Below are positions 1 to 4,261 of a DNA stretch of 5,223 nucleotides, in pieces. How positions within the stretch are numbered: the first letter of the stretch is position 1; each line of letters starts with the position of its first letter. The stretch covers positions 1 through 5,223 of the forward strand of contig JABIRQ010000270.1 in NCBI GenBank assembly GCA_018699755.1, read 5' to 3'. Under the pieces are notes generated by a model. The model did no database searches. It had not been told where the DNA came from and saw nothing but the letters and a program-made list of their open reading frames with translations. Source of the DNA: Rhodospirillaceae bacterium (GTDB lineage: Bacteria > Pseudomonadota > Alphaproteobacteria > CADEGL01). The translations under genes were made by a program, and so were the position numbers.

Positions 1-2
1 CG

Positions 3-410
3 GCGCCCACGAGCCGGCTATCGACCGATCTGCGGCGCCACCACCGCTTCCAGGCCGCGTTGTGGCGGCTTTTCGCGGCGGATCTGCCCCTGCCGGCCTC
101 GCCCGACGTCACCGTCTGCCGTTGCGAGAACCTGAGCCTGGCGGATGTCGAAGCGGCGCTGGAAACCGGTACCCGCGATCCCGGTGCCCTCAAGCGCATG
201 ACCCGGCTCGGCATGGGTCGTTGTCAGGGCCGCTATTGCATGCCCGTGCTGATGACCTTGCTCGCCGCCCGCCGGGGCGTTCCGGTCGCAGCACTCGACC
301 ACCCGGCCCCGCGCGCACCCGCCAAGCCCCTGCGCATCGCCGACCTGGCGGCCCGTCCGGCATCGGGCCATGTCGCCATCACCGAGGAATCCGGCACCGT
401 CGGCGATTGA
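3..410 (+). CDS. FAD/NAD(P)-dependent oxidoreductase with C-terminal BFD-like [2Fe-2S] domain (HcnB/OoxA type), 3' part only
   Basis: The reading frame is open from the left edge and the gene starts outside the window; 135 C-terminal residues are visible. The segment RRHHRFQAALWRLFAA is the linker typical of large subunits of HcnB, opine oxidase and D-hydroxyproline dehydrogenase type enzymes. It is followed by a BFD-like [2Fe-2S] domain: visible residues 39-41 are CRC followed by E, and residues 72-79 are GRCQGRYC, so four cysteines (39, 41, 74, 79) in a CxC...Cx4C pattern can hold the cluster. In this family the missing N-terminal part binds FAD and a pyridine nucleotide, and the subunit works with a DAO-type flavoprotein subunit in oxidising imino or amino acids. 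A DAO-family gene lies at 2151-3308 but on the other strand, so partnership is only an inference. The last 35 or so residues form a tail rich in Ala and Pro. The TTG at 60 lies inside the domain linker and is not the start. Substrate unknown. Confidence 0.88.
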   Translation, partial: APTSRLSTDLRRHHRFQAALWRLFAADLPLPASPDVTVCRCENLSLADVEAALETGTRDPGALKRMTRLGMGRCQGRYCMPVLMTLLAARRGVPVAALDHPAPRAPAKPLRIADLAARPASGHVAITEESGTVGD

Positions 411-429
411 CGCCCGCTCGGTCCCCCGA

Positions 430-1866
430 TCACCCCTGGGTCGGCGCGCCGAAGGATCCCGCCAGCAGATGCGCCGGCACGCGGAAGCGGCCGACGATAT
501 CGCCCAGCGTTTCGCGCTGGGTCGTGACGTCCGAACCGTCCCCGTTGACCAGCACCATCGCCGGGCGGGCCTGGGCGTTGTAGACCCCGGCATGGGATTC
601 GGTGTAGCCGCCGGTGTCCAGCATCGCGATCAGGTCGCCGCGTTCCAGCTTCGGCAGCTTGCGCTGCTTGCCCAGCTCGTCCGCGTTGCACAGGGGGCCG
701 ACGACATCGACCGTCTCGGTCGCCTTCGCGCCTGCGTCGATCACGGGCACGATTAGGTAGTGCCAGTCGATGGCGAAGGCCCAGGGCACGTGGTTCGAGG
801 ACAGGTCGACATTGACCCATTTCTTGTAACCCAGGTCCTTGACCGCCCCGACCCGGCCGATGGTGACGCCCGTGGGGCCGGAGATCACGCGACCCGGCTC
901 GACCCGCAGCTTGGGCAGGGGCAGGCCGTGCTTGTCGCACTCGTCCTTGACCGCTGCGGAGACGTCGCGGGCGTAATCCTCGGCCGTGGGCGAACTGGCG
1001 TCGTCCACCCCGCCCGGTCCCGTGCCGTAATCCCGGCCATAGGTCCAGCCGCCGCCCAGGTCGATGGCCGCGGGGATCCAGCCCGCATCGTCGCGCAGCC
1101 GCGCCGACCATTGCACCATCTCGCGCGCCATCACGGCGAAATCCTCGGTCAGCTTGTCCATGCGGCTGAGATGGTAGTGGGTCTCCTTCAGATGCAGGTG
1201 CGGCATGTCCTTCAACACGCGTTTGGCGATGTCGCGGGTCTGCTCGTAGGACATGCCCCATTTGTGGCCCATGGACTGGTCCTGCATCGTGCCGGGGCCG
1301 TGCATGGCGACGCCGTGGCGTTCGCCCAGGGGGGCGAGTTCCAAGTTCAGGCGGATGCCGATATCGGCGTCCTTGCCCAGGCGGCGCGCCGTCTCGTCGA
1401 TGATATCGAGCTCGTCCTCGCCGTCGATATTGATGCAGACGCCGTTGGCGACCGCCAGCTCGATCTCCTCCGGCTGCTTGTTGGAGCCGTTGAGGACCAG
1501 GGTCTTGGGATCGGTGCCGGCGAGCAGGGCGAGATACATCTCGTTATAGCCGAAGCAGTCTCCGCCCGCGCCTTCCTGGTTCATGATGTGGCGATAGGCG
1601 AGGCCGTTGTTGCTCTTGTTCGCGAACAGCACCTCGGAATCCGGGTAGTGCTTGGCGAAGGCGTCGCGCCAGCGCCGGTATTCCCAGCGGAACTGGGACT
1701 CGCTGATGATGTAGAGCGGCGTGTCGTAGCGTTTGGCGAGTTCGGCGCAGTCGCAGCCCTCGACCCAGAGATTGCCGTTCTCCCCGATGCCGATGAATTC
1801 GGTGAAGTTCTTCTTGAACTTGATCGGCTCGAGCTTCGCAACGGGCTTGGCGGTGACGAGGGCCAT
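430..1866 (-). CDS. LysA-like PLP-dependent decarboxylase (Orn/DAP/Arg decarboxylase family 2, fold type III)
   Basis: Complete protein of 478 residues, somewhat longer than usual diaminopimelate decarboxylases (about 420). Family landmarks occur in order: FANKSN at 81-86, where K84 matches the PLP-binding lysine of the YAxKAN motif; EGAGGDCFGYNEM at 98-110, matching the GxGxDxxSxGEL block; IDLGGGW at 268-274; VEPGR at 322-326 (PLP phosphate contact); GPLC at 390-393, where C393 matches the catalytic Cys donated across the dimer; and HAGVYNAQARPAMVLVNGD at 425-443, the C-terminal Tyr-containing block. Such enzymes decarboxylate basic or diamino acids in the cytosol as dimers. Two motifs diverge: the HIGS loop reads THYHLSR (229-235) and the CESGD loop reads CNADE (393-397), so the substrate may not be meso-diaminopimelate and lysA is not assigned. 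The ATG at 1866 is supported by an AGGGAG site 8 bases upstream. The stop lies 19 bases from the stop of the converging oxidoreductase gene, with no clear terminator between. Class is secure, substrate is not. Confidence 0.93.
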   Translation of the reverse strand: MALVTAKPVAKLEPIKFKKNFTEFIGIGENGNLWVEGCDCAELAKRYDTPLYIISESQFRWEYRRWRDAFAKHYPDSEVLFANKSNNGLAYRHIMNQEGAGGDCFGYNEMYLALLAGTDPKTLVLNGSNKQPEEIELAVANGVCINIDGEDELDIIDETARRLGKDADIGIRLNLELAPLGERHGVAMHGPGTMQDQSMGHKWGMSYEQTRDIAKRVLKDMPHLHLKETHYHLSRMDKLTEDFAVMAREMVQWSARLRDDAGWIPAAIDLGGGWTYGRDYGTGPGGVDDASSPTAEDYARDVSAAVKDECDKHGLPLPKLRVEPGRVISGPTGVTIGRVGAVKDLGYKKWVNVDLSSNHVPWAFAIDWHYLIVPVIDAGAKATETVDVVGPLCNADELGKQRKLPKLERGDLIAMLDTGGYTESHAGVYNAQARPAMVLVNGDGSDVTTQRETLGDIVGRFRVPAHLLAGSFGAPTQG

Positions 1867-1874
1867 GAATCGAA

Positions 1875-1880
1875 CTCCCT
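1875..1880 (-). promoter_or_regulatory. Ribosome binding site of the LysA-like decarboxylase
   Basis: AGGGAG on the minus strand, 8 bases before the ATG at 1866. It supports that start. Confidence 0.7.
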
Positions 1881-1888
1881 ATTGTCTG

Positions 1889-1906
1889 CCGTCCTGTTCC
1901 GGACGG
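1889..1906 (-). other. Small hairpin in the decarboxylase leader
   Basis: CCGTCC (1889-1894) and GGACGG (1901-1906) form a perfect 6-bp stem with a 6-base loop. It lies about 9 bases upstream of the Shine-Dalgarno site and downstream of the possible promoter, so it would be in the 5' leader of the mRNA. No riboswitch class is recognised; a regulatory role is speculation. Confidence 0.35.
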
Positions 1907-1919
1907 TCGCGATCAGTGG

Positions 1920-1948
1920 TTCGTAGAATAGCGCAAACCCGGCGTCAA
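1920..1948 (-). promoter_or_regulatory. Possible sigma-70-type promoter of the decarboxylase gene
   Basis: On the minus strand TTGACG (1943-1948) is followed by a 17-base spacer and TACGAA (1920-1925). The -35 is near consensus, the -10 is poor. It would give a leader of roughly 45 bases before the ATG at 1866. It is the only candidate I see in this gap. Confidence 0.3.
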
Positions 1949-1988
1949 GTTCGACCGTCAGGCGGTTACCGAAATACCCGCGGCAGAC

Positions 1989-2062
1989 CCTTCGAGACGG
2001 CCCCCTCATTCTGAGGAGCGCGCGCAAGCGCGCGTCTCGAAGGGGGCCTCCTCAGGGTGAGG
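1989..2062. repeat. Alphaproteobacterial-type intergenic palindromic repeat, copy 1
   Basis: The element is bounded by CCTTCGAGAC (1989-1998) and its exact inverse GTCTCGAAGG (2034-2043). GGCCCCCT (1999-2006) is likewise the exact inverse of AGGGGGCC (2041-2048), giving alternative pairings. Inside are a CCTCA/TGAGG stem (2004-2016) and a GCGCGC stem closed by a GCAA loop (2018-2033). A trailing CCTCA-GGG-TGAGG hairpin spans 2050-2062. The 40-base core 2004-2043 matches copy 2 at 37 of 40 positions. Motifs of this style are dispersed in many alphaproteobacterial genomes; genome-wide copy number here is unknown. It lies between the DAO gene end and the decarboxylase promoter region and is non-coding. 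Confidence 0.8.
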
Positions 2063-2076
2063 TTAAGCTATTTTCT

Positions 2077-2120
2077 CCTCATCCTGAGGAGCTCGCGCAA
2101 GCGAGCGTCTCGAAGGATGA
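2077..2120. repeat. Alphaproteobacterial-type intergenic palindromic repeat, copy 2
   Basis: The core 2077-2116 is a second copy of 2004-2043. It holds CCTCA-TCC-TGAGG (2077-2089), a GCTCGC stem with GCAA loop and GCGAGC (2091-2106), and GTCTCGAAGG (2107-2116). TCATCCT (2079-2085) can also pair with AGGATGA (2114-2120) as an outer stem. Relative to copy 1 the inner stem carries T2093 and A2104 in place of G2020 and C2031, a compensatory change that keeps the pair. It lies about 30 bases beyond the stop of the DAO gene and could act as the 3' structure of that mRNA. Confidence 0.8.
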
Positions 2121-2150
2121 ATTGGCACATCCCTCTGTTTCAATGGCCTG

Positions 2151-3308
2151 TCAGGCGTTCGGCCCTCCCGGCGCGAAAGACGCAAGGTCGAAACCGGGAT
2201 CGCGGCCCAGAATCAGATCGGCCATCAACCGGCCGGACAGGGGACCGGCGGTGAAGCCGAACCAGGGGAAGGCGGCGACGAAATAGCCGGGCAGGCCGGG
2301 GGCCTCGCCCAGGATCGGGCGCCAGTCCTCGGTGCCGTTGACGAACCCGGCCCAGGTCCGCACCACCTGCAGTCCGGCCAGGGCGGGCACGGCGCGCATG
2401 GCGAGCCACAGGTTGGCCTGGATCGAGTCGCGCAACACGACCGGAAAGCCGGTTTTCGGATCGATCCCGGCGGGCCAGCCGCCGCCGATCAGGATCGTGC
2501 CGTTCGCCGCCTGCTTGATGGTCAGTCGCCCGGCCGCCGAATAGACCAGGTGGCGCACCAGGGGGGCCGTCGGCTCGGTCACGTTCATATGGATGGGGTA
2601 GCCGCGCACGGGCAGATCAATGCCCACCATCCGGCCCAGCCGCCGCGCGCCCGTTCCGGCGGCGTTGAGCAGCCGGGCGCAGCGGATCGGCCTCGCATTG
2701 GTCTCGACCCGGTAGGCCCCGGTCTCGCGCGCGATAGCCGTCGCCTCGACGCCCCGGCGAATGCGCGCGCCGTGGCGTTCCGCCGCCTGGGCCAGGGCGG
2801 GCGCGGCCAGCAGGGCGTTCGCCTTGCCCTCGCCCTTGCAGAAGGACGCGCCGATCGCGTGCTCGGCGAGATAGGGCGCCAGGTCGCGCAGCTCGGCTCG
2901 GTCCAGCATCTCGGTTTCGATGCCGAAACCGCGCTCCATTGCCGCCTTGCGCGCCAGCCAGGCCATTTCCTCCTCGGTCTCCGCGACGACCAGCCCGCCG
3001 GGGGTCTCGACCTCCAGGTCTATGCCGATCTCGGCGGACAGGCCCTGCCAGGCCTCGACCCCGGCGGTCATCAGCCTCAGGACGGGCAGGAAGGCCCGGC
3101 CCCAGTCCTCGCCATGGGCGTGAAACTCCTCGGTCGGGATCTGGGCGTGCAGGCTGCCGCCGGTCGCGCCCGAGGCCTGGGTGTTGAGGTCGCCGCGCTC
3201 GACCAGCAGCACCTCGGCCCCGGCCCTGGCGAGGTAATAGGCGGCGGCGCAGCCCATCAGCCCGCCGCCGACGATCAGGATATCGGTTTCGTCCTCGCCT
3301 CGCACCAT
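2151..3308 (-). CDS. DAO-family FAD-dependent oxidoreductase (HcnC/glycine oxidase/SoxB-like)
   Basis: Complete protein of 385 residues, normal for the DAO family. The N-terminus has a dinucleotide fold, DILIVGGGLMG (9-19), with E37 of VER expected to bind the ribose of FAD. LLNAAGTGARRLG at 213-225 is the second FAD-contact motif, and the C-terminal flavin block RTWAGFVNGTEDWRPILGE spans 317-335, followed by GLPGYFVAAFPWFGFTAGPLSG (338-359). Family members oxidise the C-N bond of amino or imino acids such as glycine, sarcosine, D-amino acids or hydroxyproline, passing electrons to O2 or a partner subunit. The usual GHSGHG segment is FPWFGF here, so the acceptor or substrate side is unusual. 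There is no signal peptide or membrane segment. The ATG at 3308 is the most upstream plausible start and leaves eight residues before the FAD fold; its ribosome site is weak (GGGG next to the ATG), and a GC-rich hairpin (3319-3340) lies just upstream. The BFD-domain subunit at 3-410 would suit as a partner, but strand and spacing do not prove it. Confidence 0.92.
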   Translation of the reverse strand: MVRGEDETDILIVGGGLMGCAAAYYLARAGAEVLLVERGDLNTQASGATGGSLHAQIPTEEFHAHGEDWGRAFLPVLRLMTAGVEAWQGLSAEIGIDLEVETPGGLVVAETEEEMAWLARKAAMERGFGIETEMLDRAELRDLAPYLAEHAIGASFCKGEGKANALLAAPALAQAAERHGARIRRGVEATAIARETGAYRVETNARPIRCARLLNAAGTGARRLGRMVGIDLPVRGYPIHMNVTEPTAPLVRHLVYSAAGRLTIKQAANGTILIGGGWPAGIDPKTGFPVVLRDSIQANLWLAMRAVPALAGLQVVRTWAGFVNGTEDWRPILGEAPGLPGYFVAAFPWFGFTAGPLSGRLMADLILGRDPGFDLASFAPGGPNA

Positions 3309-3424
3309 GCCCCATTTAGCCCGGCTGCCGGCGCCCGGGCCAGCGGTTCTAGACCGTTAGTCCATCCGATGCGCGCGACCGGTCCATGCGATCGGGTAAA
3401 CGATCCAGGCGGCGGAAAGCGAAA

Positions 3425-3460
3425 CGGCCCGCCCCCTATTTTATTAAGGGGAACGGGCCG
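3425..3460 (-). terminator. Rho-independent-type terminator of the small peptide gene
   Basis: CGGCCCG (3425-3431) pairs with CGGGCCG (3454-3460), and an inner CCCCT (3433-3437) pairs with AGGGG (3447-3451) around an A/T-rich loop. Read on the minus strand the stem is followed by TTTCGCTTT, a broken T tract; the plus-strand side has none. It starts 25 bases after the stop of the peptide gene at 3486, which fixes its orientation, and it separates that gene from the downstream DAO gene. Confidence 0.65.
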
Positions 3461-3485
3461 CTCGATCGAGCCCAGGTGTCGGGGC

Positions 3486-3620
3486 CTATTGGCAGTTGGT
3501 CGGGGCGAAGGAATTGAAGGTCTTCACGCAGCCCGCGAATTTCACCCCGACCTCGCGGTCGAGGGCCTCGTCCGCCAGGTCGTCGTCGTGGATGGTGTCG
3601 AGAGGGTTATTTTCGGACAT
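3486..3620 (-). CDS. Small Cys-containing peptide, possible RiPP precursor
   Basis: A 44-residue product starting MSENNPLDTIHDDD. The frame stays open further upstream to about 3782, but the ATG at 3620 is chosen because a perfect AGGAGG sits 5 bases before it and the upstream residues (rich in Pro, Gly, Ser, Leu) fall in leader sequence that forms a strong hairpin. Residues 11-23 (HDDDLADEALDRE) are acidic and helix-prone. Residues 24-44 have no acidic residue and hold Cys31 and Cys43, Thr34, Ser37 and Thr41, ending in PTNCQ. An acidic leader followed by a Cys/Ser/Thr-bearing C-terminus is the plan of ribosomally made, post-translationally modified peptides, and DEALDR-like leader ends occur in some lanthipeptide-type precursors; this rests on resemblance only. 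A disulfide between the two Cys is a simpler alternative. No signal peptide or membrane helix is seen, and no modifying enzyme or exporter lies in the window. The gene has its own terminator and leader hairpin, so it appears to be a monocistronic, well translated unit. Homologues not recognised. Confidence 0.72.
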   Translation of the reverse strand: MSENNPLDTIHDDDLADEALDREVGVKFAGCVKTFNSFAPTNCQ

Positions 3621-3625
3621 AACGT

Positions 3626-3631
3626 CCTCCT
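3626..3631 (-). promoter_or_regulatory. Consensus Shine-Dalgarno of the peptide gene
   Basis: AGGAGG on the minus strand, 5 bases before the ATG at 3620. It is the best ribosome binding site in the window and decides the start of the 44-residue peptide against the longer open frame. Confidence 0.85.
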
Positions 3632-3649
3632 GGTTGGTTGAAGCGGAGA

Positions 3650-3690
3650 GGAGGCCCGGCCCTACCCCGCAAGGGGCCGGAGAGGCCTCC
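3650..3690 (-). other. Composite hairpin in the leader of the peptide gene
   Basis: GGAGGC (3650-3655) pairs with GCCTCC (3685-3690), and CCGGCCC (3656-3662) pairs with GGGCCGG (3674-3680), with a 4-base bulge (3681-3684) and an 11-base loop. This makes 13 nearly all G-C pairs, ending 18 bases before the Shine-Dalgarno site on the minus-strand transcript. Neither side is followed by a T tract, so it is not an obvious terminator. It may protect the 5' end of the mRNA or control translation; the structure is seen, the role is inferred. Confidence 0.55.
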
Positions 3691-3763
3691 GGATCAAGCG
3701 CCAAGACTAGAGCCTGCCTACCCGACAGGCCCGACAGGCCAGCGCCGAGACGGTTGTCCTGTA

Positions 3764-3792
3764 AGGATCGATATATCGCCATGCGATGTCAA
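3764..3792 (-). promoter_or_regulatory. Possible promoter of the peptide gene
   Basis: A perfect TTGACA lies on the minus strand at 3787-3792. No good -10 sits at the standard distance: a 17-base spacer gives GATCCT (3764-3769), while the A/T-rich GATATATCGAT just upstream of that is too close. If used, it would give a leader of roughly 135 bases that includes the 3650-3690 hairpin. Confidence 0.25.
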
Positions 3793-4249
3793 TCTCGATT
3801 CGATCGTTGACCTTGCAGAAGGCCTGGACTTCGGCCAGCAGTCCGGCGCGCAGGGCTGTCCCCCATTGTGCCTGGCGCCGTTTCTCTCCTTGCTTCGGTC
3901 CTGGCGCGGCGCCTTCGGGCGTCGGTGCGGGGCTGAACATCTCGGTCTGGCGATCGGCCTGAGTACCGTAGAGGGTCCAGAGGCGGCGGTGGCCCCGGCG
4001 GTCGGGGCGGGATCGCAGGGCGAAGGCGTGCGGGGAAGCCTCCTTGGTCAAGCGACCAGCGGTGCCTTCAGGGGCGGAGTTAAGTAAGTGCCAAATCGGG
4101 CTCGGGGTTTAGGCCTGTGATTTCAATATGCGCTTGGGCGTCGAGCGACCGGAACGGGAGGAATTGAGCCGAAGGGGGCGATGACGCAACACCGCGCGCG
4201 GAGTAGGCTGACCGGCGCCTGTTCATATAGGGGATTTCCGTCTGAAGCA

Positions 4250-4257
4250 GGGAGAGG
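4250..4257 (+). promoter_or_regulatory. Ribosome binding site of the D-cysteine desulfhydrase gene
   Basis: GGGAGAGG lies 4 bases before the ATG at 4262 and supports that start over an in-frame ATG at 4181. The 27-codon extension from 4181 uses AGT, AGG, TCA, TAT and AGA codons unlike the gene and does not resemble the family N-terminus. Confidence 0.7.
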
Positions 4258-4261
4258 TCGG

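Larger units (their letters stand above)
3691..4261. other. Non-coding or unassigned stretch between the peptide gene and the D-cysteine desulfhydrase gene
   Basis: No gene here can be defended. A minus-strand frame is open from about 4096 down to 3707 with only TTG-type starts (for example 4051); part of it (TKEASPHAFALRSRPDRRGH) has G/C-rich third positions, but the rest reads as low-quality Arg/Pro-rich sequence, and its 3' end would overlap the peptide leader. A plus-strand frame (3638-4087) looks no better. Other content: a 9-base tandem duplication CCCGACAGG x2 (3721-3738), a TTGACA on the minus strand (3787-3792), and a few short ATG frames before 4262. It may hold a decayed gene or a short species-specific ORF. 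Confidence 0.4.

Noticed and set aside
760..1926. Long plus-strand open frame of 388 codons
   Set aside because: It is the antisense shadow of the LysA-like decarboxylase; the G/C-rich third positions of the real gene remove stops here, and its product has no recognisable motifs.
1989..2120. CRISPR array or insertion-sequence ends
   Set aside because: Only two copies, no uniform spacers, no transposase or target-site duplication; the internal palindromes fit a REP-like intergenic repeat better.
2550..3641. Plus-strand open frame of 363 codons
   Set aside because: Antisense to the DAO gene, the terminator and the peptide gene; Gly/Arg/Gln/His-rich composition without family motifs.
3721..3738. 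9-base tandem duplication CCCGACAGG
   Set aside because: Only two units and no sign of a longer array; too little to call a functional repeat or CRISPR.
3486..3782. 98-codon version of the peptide gene
   Set aside because: The extra 54 residues lie across the leader hairpin and lack family or coding character, and the AGGAGG directly precedes the inner ATG at 3620.
4181..4261. Upstream in-frame ATG of the D-cysteine desulfhydrase gene
   Set aside because: It would add 27 residues with atypical codons and no family similarity; GGGAGAGG precedes the ATG at 4262.
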